Shown here: positions 56,237-64,000 of the stretch, one piece after another | Layout: each line of letters starts with the position of its first letter | Numbering within the stretch: position 1 is the stretch's first letter | Assembly (NCBI GenBank): GCA_945910005.1 | Contig: OX246747.1 | Span: forward strand, 14,578,746 to 14,642,745 | DNA: 64,000 bases | Reading direction: 5' to 3' | Source of the DNA: Isoperla grammatica | Taxonomy: Eukaryota > Arthropoda > Insecta > Plecoptera > Perlodidae | Position numbers and translations under genes: made by a program | The notes under the pieces: model-generated | The model's input: the letters and a program-made list of their open reading frames with translations, nothing else | Told to the model about the DNA's origin: nothing | Database searches by the model: none

Positions 56237-58726
56237 TTAAATTTTACAATCGTCGATTGTGTACTCTTGTACGATTGGGTGTCTTGATCGATTAAACCGT
56301 ATGGCAACTGTTTTTTTAGCATTTAAACGCATTCCGTTGTTAGTACACCATATTCTTATCATGTTCAAATCGGCTTGTAGGGCACTTACGTCCTGATCAG
56401 TTCGGATTGACCTGTAAATGGTGCAGTCGTCGGCGTACATTGTTATTTTTGAGCTGAGGCAGGAGGGGAGGTCCATCATGTACAGGATGAAAAGAAGAGG
56501 GCCAAGCACGGATCCTTGTGGCACCCCCGACGTTACTCCCACACTAGTAGATGAACAACCGTCAAAAATGACCCGCTGGCTTCGTCCAGTGAGAAAACTT
56601 TCACACCACTTGAGGAGATTACCGCGTATTCCGTAGTGATACATTTTCTGGAGCAAACGAGCGTGTGGTACTAGGTCGAAAGCTTTACTAAGGTCGATGG
56701 ATATTGCGTCTACTTGTTTTACAGGGTTAGTAGTTTGATCGAGTTCGAACTGCCATTCTTCTATGATTTTTGAAAGCATGGTGACGCAGGACCTTTTAGG
56801 TAAAAATCCATGTTGGTTTTTGTTAATTATGCGGTTTTCTTCAAGGTGGTGGAGTAATGACTGATAAGTGATTTTTTCAAGAACTTTGCTGATGATGGAA
56901 GTTAATGCGATTGGCCTGTAATTTTCAATGTTTTCTCTTATGCCAGATATAAAGACGGGCACTATGTTTGCTGATTTCCAAGCTGAGGGCATTTTCCCAG
57001 TGTGCAATGAAAGGTTGAAGATGCTGGTAAGTGATGGAGTGATTGCTGTAGCGCATTGCTTCAAGATCCGAGCAGGTATGTTGTCAGGGCCTGCGGCCGC
57101 GGAGGGACGGAGGTCTTTCAAGCGCCGTAGAACCTCGGCCTCCGTGACGTGCAGGTTACTGAGGGGGATGCAGGGAGCTCCGCCTCTCTCTGTGCCGCCA
57201 AAGAAGTCAGCTGCTTGTTCGGTTGCGCAAGAAAAGTTGTTTTTGAAAAATGAATTGAAAGCTGTTGCTATACTCGTCGGGTCTTTTAATTCATTGCCGT
57301 TTGACGTGTACTTTGTAGGAGCGGAACTACCTTTCTTGCTATGTATATATTTCCATAGTTCTTTGCTATTATTGTTAGTGCCTAGTTTCCACATGTACAC
57401 CCTGTATGCCTGACGTGTAACCTTCTTTACTTCTTTGCTGAACTCAATGTACTTGTTCCACAACACTTCGGTACGACTGTTTTTCCATTTTTTGTGGAGG
57501 TAGTTGCGTTTTTGTATCATATTGATTATTACCTTGGAGATCCAGGGGGAACGTCGCTTTCCCTTCACTTTAACTCTCGGTATGGTTTCATTTACACACG
57601 ACCAAAATTGTTTACACCAATCGGACCACAGAGTTTCTATGTTATTGGCAGCTTCGAGCGCGGGTAATTTTAATATGAGTTTTTCGCTTAGTAGTGCCCA
57701 GTTTACTTTCGCGTAGTTCAAGACTGTCTTGTTGATCAGTTTGTGTCTAGGAGATCGTATGACTAGACTAGTCATCACCGCGTTATGGTCACTAACACCA
57801 GGTATGACGTTGACAGTTTGAATGAGGGCGGGGTCGTTGCAGAAAACAAGATCAATTAGGGATCGGCAGGTGGTTGTTATGCGCGTGCATTCATTGACAT
57901 GTTGTGAGAGGAACAGTTCTTGGAATGCAGTGAGGAAGTTACAGGACAATGGGCTGCCAGGTTGAGCGTTGCCATCTGGGGACCATACAATGTCCGGCAG
58001 GTTAAAGTCCCCACACAGTAGAACCGCGTGTGCATCGAGAAGCGAAGACTGGGCCAACGAGAGAGAAGAGATGGTTTCCGAGTTGGCCTGTGGTGAGGAA
58101 TTAGGTGATCTGTAAGCTGACCCGCACAGAATAGTTTTCCCTCCCAGCGCGATGTCAGCCCACACGATCTCAGCTGTTGTTTCCAGGTCCAGTCTTCGCG
58201 TAGGGCGCAGTTCAGTTTTCACAGCCAGTATCACGCCCCCGCCCACTCGGCCTGACCTATCTTTCCGGAAGATCGCGTAGCTGTTGTCGAATACCTCGAA
58301 GACGCCTATCGAGTCGTCGAGCCACGTTTCACTGACACACACAATCGATGCGTTGTGAGACGCAATCCAGGATTCGATTGTAGCTCTTCGTTTAATGTTC
58401 TTTAGGCTTCTTGCATTAAAAGATAGTACAGTTATATTGTTATTCGTCTGCCTAGGGTCAAATGAGGAGTCTAAGGAGCTTGTTTTGGAATTGTCAAAAA
58501 ATGAGTTAGACAGCTGAGGAACAGAACACGTCCAACAATGCCACTCAGCGTTGTTCTTCAGTATTTTTCTATACACACTCGGGGATAGTTTCGCGCAAGT
58601 TCGGTGAGAGGAGCCGCTACATAGCGAGCACACAATGAATGTTTGATTTATTCTTCCCGCGTCACTACATATGTCGCAAGTTTGTTGTGGTGGGAGGGGT
58701 ACAGCAGCCTGCTGTGGTTGTTGTGG

Positions 58727-58773
<47 letters not shown>

Positions 58774-59152
58774 GGTCAGGTCCAGGGTTCATTTCGACGG
58801 ATCCACTTAGCGCGATAATCATCAGCGCGGTTGCACCCCAGGACGAAGGTATGCGAATCATCCGCTTGGCCGACTCGTTTCTTAACCTGCGAGCTACCCT
58901 GCGGCAACCTGACGCTGTGAAGCTTGGTGGTTGGTTTCCTTGTACTAGCGCACACGTGCACAATGTTCGACTACTTAAACTAAAATAACACGAAACCATA
59001 AGAGATTCAGTTACTTTACCAGTGATGAGTCGGTTACGCACTTCACGACGCGCACATACGTTATTGTCAAAGGACGCGGAGACGCGGAAAAACACCATAA
59101 ACACTAATATAATGCGGAGCGAAGTTGCTGCGTGACACCTACTACCCGCCAT
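56237..59152 (-). CDS. LINE protein: 2A-like motif, PHD finger, endonuclease, RT
   Basis: The 971-residue frame starts MAGSRCHAATSL. A hydrophobic stretch at 12-26 looks like a signal peptide. A second hydrophobic run (ALMIIALSG, 109-117) leads into SVEMNPGP (118-125). A glutamine run follows (127-143). A PHD-type finger (CDICSD, C..C, H..C, WHCWTC) spans about 158-205. The endonuclease spans about 245-480 (SFNARSL, SETWL, GDFNLPDI, SDHNAV). The RT spans about 690-930 (NYRPIALTS, IDLSKAFDLVPH, GVPQGSVLGPLLF and YADD at 906-909). The protein nicks target DNA and copies its own RNA there. It stops at a TAA in frame with the C-terminal part. Confidence 0.92.
58725..58775. repeat. CAA/TTG trinucleotide run coding for glutamine
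   Basis: Sixteen or so near-pure TTG units on the plus strand, read as CAA on the minus strand. Confidence 0.95.
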
Positions 59153-59210
59153 CTTGAAAGCCGGTGAAGTTCCTTTCTTGACTAGCCAATGTCGATATGA
59201 ACCTGAACAG

Positions 59211-59617
59211 AAAAATGTCTTTACTTATTTATAGTAAGTGGACAGTATTGCACTGAGATAGGGGAGCCACACACAACCCACGTTATGACATACTACATCT
59301 AAAGTACATCTAATTAATTAATAAGGCTGTGTCGTAAGCATCAGAATACTTTCGTTGGGCCAACTTTATGATTGGTAGACCATTGTGGTAGAGAGATTAA
59401 ATAACAACATATAAAGGACAACACAAGTTTTCCGAGACGTTTCGGTACAAGACCTTGATCACTTGGGTGAGTAGACTACTAAGTACATAATAAGTATCTA
59501 CTACCTAACCTACAAACTAAACAACATTGCACATGTTAAGGAAGTAAAAGACTTGAGTATCTGGAAAGAAAGATAGTAACTCAGGGGCAAGAGTTTGGGT
59601 GAGAAATGTTAGGTCAA
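59211..59617. other. non-coding stretch between LINE and foldback repeat
   Basis: Contains gagacgtttcggtacaagac, a word often seen in DNA-transposon subterminal zones, but no matching partner was found. Confidence 0.35.
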
Positions 59618-59882
59618 ATGCTGGGTTAAAGAGAGGTCACAAGGCTGGTTATATGATTGGTAGAAGGATACACCCCAACAGCTTACCCGAATTGTAGACA
59701 AAAGGATAGACCCCAACAGCTTACAGTCAGGTAAGCTGAATTGTACCTGAATTGTAGACATAAGGATAGACCCCAACAGCTTACAGTCTACAATTCAGGT
59801 AAGCTGTTGGGGTATCCCAACAGCGCGTCTATCCCTGTACCAATCATATAACCAGCCTTTTGGCCTCTCTTTAACCCAACAG
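59618..59882. repeat. foldback repeat
   Basis: The left arm (gggttaaagagaggtcacaa, ggctggttatatgattggta) has a close inverted partner on the right (taccaatcatataaccagcc, ctctctttaaccc). The centre has three copies of gaccccaacagcttac plus an inverted copy. A long hairpin would form. It is likely the remains of a DNA element. Confidence 0.75.
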
Positions 59883-59884
59883 TG

Positions 59885-59961
59885 TCATATTAATAAATTC
59901 AAGTCAAGTTCCAAAGTTAAAAAACCCATGCCCGACCCAGGATTCAAACCCTGAACGTTAC
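59885..59961. other. start of the intron after the BEN exon, with a decayed tRNA-like head
   Basis: The minus strand runs from the donor GTAACG into gggtttgaatcctgggtc, a near B box. The adjoining stop codons belong to intron sequence. Confidence 0.45.
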
Positions 59962-60178
59962 CAATGATCGCCTTGATTTTCCTGGGTGTAAGTTTGGGTT
60001 TGGCTGCAACTTCCGGGTTTTTGGGATTGACTTTTCCGAAAATGGAACGATTCTTCAGAACATTCGCTCCCCACACCTCGGTTGCCAAATTCCTTACATA
60101 CAGGGATTGCCTTTTCGCTGCAGCTTCAATCGAATCCATCCGGTCTGTCGGTATCCAGACATCGTAGCCCGAGTGCGT
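59962..60178 (-). CDS. BEN-domain exon
   Basis: The exon opens after an acceptor (TTTTTATTTTAG) at 60178 and closes at ATTG|GTAACG. It encodes HSGYDVWIPTDRMDS, then LYVRNLATEVWGANVLKNRS and PKLTPRKIKAIIG. This fits the C-terminal half of the BEN domain (L...VFG..VL..SS..G, then K..L...K...I). BEN domains bind DNA or chromatin factors. The starting phase (0) agrees with the end of the exon at 60776-60900. The last helix would continue in a later exon. Confidence 0.7.
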
Positions 60179-60775
60179 CTAAAATAAAAATTAATATTTA
60201 TAATAAAAATTAAAGTTTACGAAAACAAACGTAGTTAGACAGTAATATTAAAAGGCTTCCTTCCATGTGAGTTTTTGTAAAACCTGACATTATAAAAAAT
60301 TAGTTTGGACATGCTAATGTAATGAAACATGGCTCACTGGCATTTAATTGATATGATATGATACGATGTGGTTGGTTTCCATGACCAGGGATCAGTAATT
60401 GTTGGATGCAGGAGCTGCTAGGAGGCCCTAAATACAATTATCAGTTAATATTATGTGGAGCTGTGCAAACCATTTCGAATTTCGAACCTCCACAAGTTCA
60501 CGCAGGTCCGGGAATACACAAATTACGTTAGAATTCCGAACTGAACCCGAACCACCTGGGCAATCATGTGACAGGGTTTGGTAAGTAATGGCCGCCTTTT
60601 TCATTGGATTCGAATGGCGATGCGTGTTGTATTCAACGTTGGGGACTTCACCATTTCTATAGTAAATCTTAAACAATATCACTGTACAAAAAATTTCCGA
60701 GATATTAGCGTGCATAGTGTGCATCCAACATTTACCCAGGGATCTAAGAACTCCTTGAAAGAAATGATTACTTAC
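60179..60775. other. intron between the two BEN-gene exons
   Basis: Bounded by GTAAGT (donor, 60775) and TTTTAG (acceptor, 60179). No repeat was recognised inside. Confidence 0.6.
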
Positions 60776-60900
60776 CCTTCCATCATCATCTTCAAACCCA
60801 ATTGCAGGCATATCGGGGGTTTCATTTTGGATTTGGTGTAGGCCTACATTGGCATTTTCACGTAGGCCTACAGCACTACCATTGTTGGTTTCAATTAAGT
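60776..60900 (-). CDS. upstream exon of the BEN-domain gene
   Basis: A textbook acceptor (TTTTCCTTTCCAG) and donor (GAAGG|GTAAGT) enclose 125 bases. They give two bases completing a codon and 41 sense codons. The peptide is acidic and polar (LIETNNGSAVGL, ENANVGLHQIQNETP, IGFEDDDGR), as in linkers. Two GTAGGCCTAC palindromes lie inside the exon and both encode VGL. Earlier exons would lie beyond 61149, past the gypsy element. Confidence 0.65.
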
Positions 60901-61149
60901 CTGGAAAGGAAAATGAAAACTAATTAGCTGTCATAACAGGTGTTAGGAGCCTGGGTAATATAGGCTTAAGTCACAGGAGTTGCAAAATTTGGTCTAGCTT
61001 TGTTTTATTTTTTTCAATAAAGAAATAGGCGTAGGCCTACCTATCATACCTTTACCTTACACAATTTTAATTATCCTTAAATCTCTAAGTTTCACACAAT
61101 TTGAAAGTTTCAATCTATTTCGTTACACAATTTGCAGATCTTTTAGGTC
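60901..61149. other. intron sequence up to the gypsy LTR
   Basis: AT-rich, with one more TAGGCCTA word near 61034. No coding signal. Confidence 0.45.
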
Positions 61150-62413
61150 TGTAACGTTTCACCTCCTTTCTAGCGTTGGACGAATCGTATCAAGGTCTCA
61201 AGGGACCTTCTTCGGGTAGTGAAAAAACAATAAATACCTTGTGTGGTTGTCAGTAGCGCCGCCAAGGTCACGCCGGTGTCTTCTCACAAGTTCCACCGTG
61301 TCACTAACTTAAGATGGCCCGTCTGGGCCCGGGGAAGAATATACCCAGAGTGACTCTGCTAGTCGTAAGAGGCGACAAAAGGAGACCCGTCTCGGCCCGG
61401 GGTAGAGTAGGCCCAGAGTGACTCTGCTAGTCGTAAGAGGCGACAAAAGGAGACCCTGCCCCTCCCCCCCACTGCCCCACTGAAGATTTCTCCTCCCACA
61501 TGGCCCTGCCCCTCCCTTGCTGGACTCCCGTATGACGACCCACGCGACGTACAATGGATCTGATTTGGATTTGGCTTCATTCTTCATCATCATCTTCTCA
61601 TCTTCATTATCACCCACTCATCGTCTCGATTGGCCATAGTTGCGAAAATATGAGACGTTAAGCCCCATTAATCAATCAAGCGACAGAAGGAGACCCTGTC
61701 CCTTTCCCCCCCACTGTCCCACTGAATATTTCTCCTCCCACCGAGCCCTGCCCTCCCTTGCTGGACTCCCATATGACGACCCACGCGACGTACAATGGAT
61801 CTGATTCGGATGTGGCCTTATTCTTCATCACCATCTTTCTCATCTTCATTATCACCCGCTCATCGTCTCGATTAGCCATAGTTGCATAAATATGAGACGT
61901 TAAGCCCCATTAATCAATCATCAATCTCATCATCTTTCTCATCTTCATTATCACCCGCTCATCGTCTCGATTAGCCATTGTTGCAAAAATATGAGACGTT
62001 AAGCCCCATTAATCAAGCACTAACTTAAGATATTAAAAAAGTAGGTGTATGAGATAATCCAATCTTACGTATAAAAAGTAAAAAACATAATCGAAGAATC
62101 AAAAGAGTTCGCGATGAGGGCACTCTACAATGTATCTAGTATCAATCAAATCACACGCCACCAGTTATCCACAAGGCACGCGCACACGTGGTCTCTACAC
62201 AGGTCGAGAGCTTGCCTGTGACTGCCTTTCTTAGCCCTCCGACCAGTCCGCCCGCCCTCGAGCGGCACGTTGCCCTGCCGCCCTTTCGGCGGGGCTTTAT
62301 GGTCCCGCATTCTTACTCCCGAACAAGGTTGGATAGAGGACATGGATGAGAGGGAAAGCTGCTAATAGGTGGCATGGACACGTTCATGATAGGAAAGGGG
62401 AAGGATGGTTACA
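61150..62413 (-). repeat. gypsy 3' LTR carrying a SINE
   Basis: On the minus strand the LTR begins TGTAACC next to the PPT. It plausibly ends ...AAACGTTACA at 61150, giving TGTAAC...GTTACA ends. Removing the SINE and one duplication leaves about 548 bp. The second LTR is outside the window, so the outer border rests on the end motif only. Confidence 0.6.
61316..62017 (+). mobile_element. three-part SINE inserted in the gypsy LTR
   Basis: The 14-bp word cactaacttaagat flanks the whole segment (61302-61315 and 62018-62031) without mismatch. Inside, the SINE 3' domain (cgtctcgatt...gttaagcccca plus AATC) occurs three times, ending near 61678, 61923 and 62015. A one-step insertion of a multimer explains the single duplication. 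The first part also has gtaagaggcgacaaaaggag twice. Confidence 0.82.
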
Positions 62414-62683
62414 CTGCCCCCTGAAGAGGTGTGCTGGAGAGCGCGTCAATCCAAACAGCCTCTTCACGAACCAACCTTGGCAGGTAAAGGTCTAATACTA
62501 GTGCCGTTGTTGCTGTGGAAATATGTATGGCTTCATATTGACCACATTGTAGATCCCTTTGTCTCTACCCGCTGTATCCCGAATCCGGTACGCATTCGCC
62601 CCCACGATGGCTGTCACGTAGAACGAGCCTGCGAAGAGGTGGAAGAATTTCCGCGTTTCCTTTTGCAGCGCACTGGATAGGTG
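62414..62683 (-). pseudogene. gypsy integrase C-terminal tail after an in-frame stop
   Basis: In frame with the integrase after a TAA (62684-62686), the minus strand reads KFFHLFAGSFYVTAIVGANAY and GIYNVVNMKPY. This fits the C-terminal DNA-binding part of gypsy integrases (K...F.GPY.V......N.Y.L.......G..NV..LKPY). Confidence 0.65.
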
Positions 62684-63409
62684 TTAGGTCTTTATGAGTA
62701 CTGCGTCCCCCACCTGGAAGATTGTCTGGGTGTGTTTAGCCGCATGTCGTTGCTTACGTTTTTCACCCTTGGTGGACAACCGTTCCCGGGCCATGATGAT
62801 TTTTTTTTCCAATGATGGGTCTTCATCATTGTCATCGGGCAATGTGATAAGGTCGTCTATTTCTCGATGTTGTTTTGTACCAAAATGGAGCTCAAAGGGT
62901 GTAAATCCCGTTCCCTCATGGTGTGTTATGTTTAACCATTTATTGGTAGTTGGTACCATATTGGGCCATGTCGAGTGTTTAGTTTGGCAATAAGCCCGAA
63001 ATATCCTGCCCAATTCCCTTATAATACGCTCTGAATGATTGGATTGTGGGTGATGTATGGATGTATGTCGGACTGCTGTTCCGTGATCCTCAAGCATTTT
63101 CACCCACAAGTGCGATGTATACTGTGTACCGTTATCTGATAAAATCATTTCCGGTTGTCCGACTGTTGCCAGGTTGATCTTTACCTTATTGCAGATGGCC
63201 CGGGCTGTAGCCCGTTTTAAGGTATATAGCGTCACATATTTGGTGAAAATGTCCACAAATACTAAGATGTATCGCACTCCGCCCTGTCCCTGCGGTAGTG
63301 GACCATATAGGTCAGTAGCCACTACCTCATCCTTAGCCGCAGGTATTATGGGATGCATGGTGCCATGATGTGTCCTGTTGGGTGTTATAGTTTTTTTGAC
63401 AGAGGTCAC
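62684..63409 (-). CDS. gypsy integrase core
   Basis: The 241-residue frame has the DDE triad at D33 (VATDLYGPLPQG), D92 (LSDNGTQY) and E127 (NHSERIIREL). The spacing of 35 between the last two is typical. QVGDAVLIKT near the end is the start of the C-terminal domain. It is one base out of frame with the zinc-finger part because of an A7 run (T7 at 63391-63397 on the plus strand). The enzyme would insert the element's DNA into host DNA. Confidence 0.9.
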   Translation of the reverse strand: MTSVKKTITPNRTHHGTMHPIIPAAKDEVVATDLYGPLPQGQGGVRYILVFVDIFTKYVTLYTLKRATARAICNKVKINLATVGQPEMILSDNGTQYTSHLWVKMLEDHGTAVRHTSIHHPQSNHSERIIRELGRIFRAYCQTKHSTWPNMVPTTNKWLNITHHEGTGFTPFELHFGTKQHREIDDLITLPDDNDEDPSLEKKIIMARERLSTKGEKRKQRHAAKHTQTIFQVGDAVLIKT

Positions 63410-63833
63410 ATGACGCCAACAATTTCCTCACGGTGCGGGCCAAGTCTTTGAATTAAATGTATTCTTGGATGACCGGAATACATTTTGCGGGACCAAAGTG
63501 TCCCAACTCTCCGTGTACACTCCATATGACATCTTGAACGAGAGGAACAGGTACACAAATCCTCCAGGCCAATTTGTCAGTATGCTTGTTGTGGTATAGT
63601 CGATCCTCTAACATCCTGTACTTGGCTGTGTATTTATTAGGTACCTCGTACTTCTTCAATGCTTCCATAATTACTCGTAATTGCGGGTCAGTCCGTTGTT
63701 GTTGCTCCACCGTTTGCAAGGCGGTCTTTAATCGTTTTGTTATGGTGTGCTCTAACTTGGCTATGAGGATCTCATTGTCCGGTTGGTATTCCCGTGCAAG
63801 GGGATCATCAGCATGCCTCGGGAACCTACTCAA
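63410..63833 (-). CDS. gypsy pol: linker and integrase zinc finger
   Basis: The minus-strand frame starts SRFPRHADDP (the end of RNase H). It has an acidic linker and then the first half of the HHCC finger: VHGELGHFGPAKC. A TAA (63453-63455) follows. Beyond it, in the same frame, SCDLCQK completes the finger. RNase H itself lies at 63834-64000 in another frame. Confidence 0.85.
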
Positions 63834-64000
63834 GTATCAGCAACCAGATTCTGGCTGCCGGGACAAAACTGTATCTTCGGGTTGAATTCCTGGAGGAACA
63901 GGACCCACCGCGTCAATCTGCCCGGTAAGAGGCGGCAACTTGTGAGGAATGTGAAGGCTCGGTGATCTGTTAGAATTGTCACATCTGCTCCGAGAACAAA
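63834..64000 (-). pseudogene. gypsy RNase H C-terminal part, partial
   Basis: The minus strand reads VTILTDHRAFTFL, then RLTRWVLFLQEF and CPGSQNLVADT, the usual end of gypsy RNase H (TDH..L..L, R..RW...L.ef, G..N..AD.LSR). The D of ADT and the LSR of the next frame are one base out of step near 63836. The window edge cuts the domain. Confidence 0.8.

Larger units (their letters stand above)
55247..59210 (-). mobile_element. CR1-like non-LTR retrotransposon, nearly full length
   Basis: On the minus strand the order is a short 5' region (from about 59210), a PHD-type finger, endonuclease, RT and C-terminal domain (59152-55625), about 330 bp of 3' UTR (55294-55624) and a trinucleotide tail. One in-frame TAA (56237-56239) is the only break in some 1175 codons. 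The single long frame with an N-terminal PHD finger and a 2A-like motif fits the CR1-type elements known from sea urchins. No duplication was found. Confidence 0.85.
61150..64000 (-). mobile_element. Ty3/gypsy retrotransposon, 3' part, runs off the window
   Basis: On the minus strand the window holds the end of RNase H, the integrase, a short 3' region, a PPT (AGGGGGCAG, 62414-62422) and the 3' LTR (62413-61150). It has at least two one-base shifts and two in-frame TAA codons, so this copy looks inactive. It may lie in an intron of the BEN-domain gene, in the same orientation. The 5' half is outside the window. Confidence 0.85.

Noticed and set aside
56928..57413. 161-residue plus-strand frame
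   Set aside because: Antisense to the LINE RT region.
58671..58988. Cysteine-rich plus-strand frame
   Set aside because: The poly-cysteine is the reverse of the glutamine codon run of the LINE.

Overview
This window is eukaryotic, repeat-rich, intron-bearing DNA from what looks like a marine invertebrate. There are no bacterial-style operons. Coding pieces are short exons with GT/AG borders or transposon genes, and AT-rich non-coding DNA dominates. Three things point loosely to an echinoderm or a related deuterostome, though this is inference rather than identification: the palindrome TAGGCCTA scattered in dense patches, many short hAT-type elements, and a CR1-like LINE with a 2A-like motif as known from sea urchin retrotransposons.

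Layout. 1-6153: a 5.7-kb hAT-type element (400-6145, perfect 8-bp target duplication) holds a second hAT-type element (3016-4636), which holds a SINE (3405-3770). A TA-flanked inverted-repeat MITE (1420-1708) and one candidate exon (2575-2717) lie in the same interval. 6154-12999: mostly TAGGCCTA-rich sequence with two candidate host exons (7340-7485 minus; 11523-11691 plus) and a hairpin element. 13000-16405: a run of non-autonomous hAT-type elements, four with perfect 8-bp duplications and one nested in another. 16900-22811: a decayed non-LTR retrotransposon on the minus strand, interrupted by SAP-like and THAP-like coding pieces and by a 2-kb inverted-repeat element that contains LTR-retrotransposon sequence. 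22812-38400: SINEs, microsatellites, duplicated repeat blocks, hAT-type elements and a truncated LINE with a TTTA tail.

38449-41745: minus-strand coding exons of a transposon-associated protein family, a Myb/SANT-like exon and a CGGBP1-like BED finger exon. 43372-47143: a complete Ty1/copia element with two identical 242-bp LTRs, a 5-bp target duplication, a half-tRNA(iMet) primer site, one in-frame stop and a large deletion of the RNase H region. 47505-48930: remnants of two hAT-superfamily transposases. 49000-51290: an EnSpm/CACTA-like transposase split by a SINE with a 14-bp duplication. 51340-54840: a 3.5-kb minisatellite of about 33-bp units, open on the minus strand as an 11-residue repeat. 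55247-59200: a nearly full-length CR1-like LINE. 59962-60900: two phase-matched exons of a BEN-domain gene. 61150-64000: the 3' part of a Ty3/gypsy element whose LTR carries a three-part SINE; the element runs off the window.

The picture is a transposon graveyard with a few very recent insertions. Only the BEN exons, the Myb/SANT-like exon, the CGGBP1-like exon and the small exons at 2575, 7340 and 11523 could belong to host genes, and several of those may also be transposon-derived. I saw no rRNA, CRISPR array or convincing functional tRNA gene.
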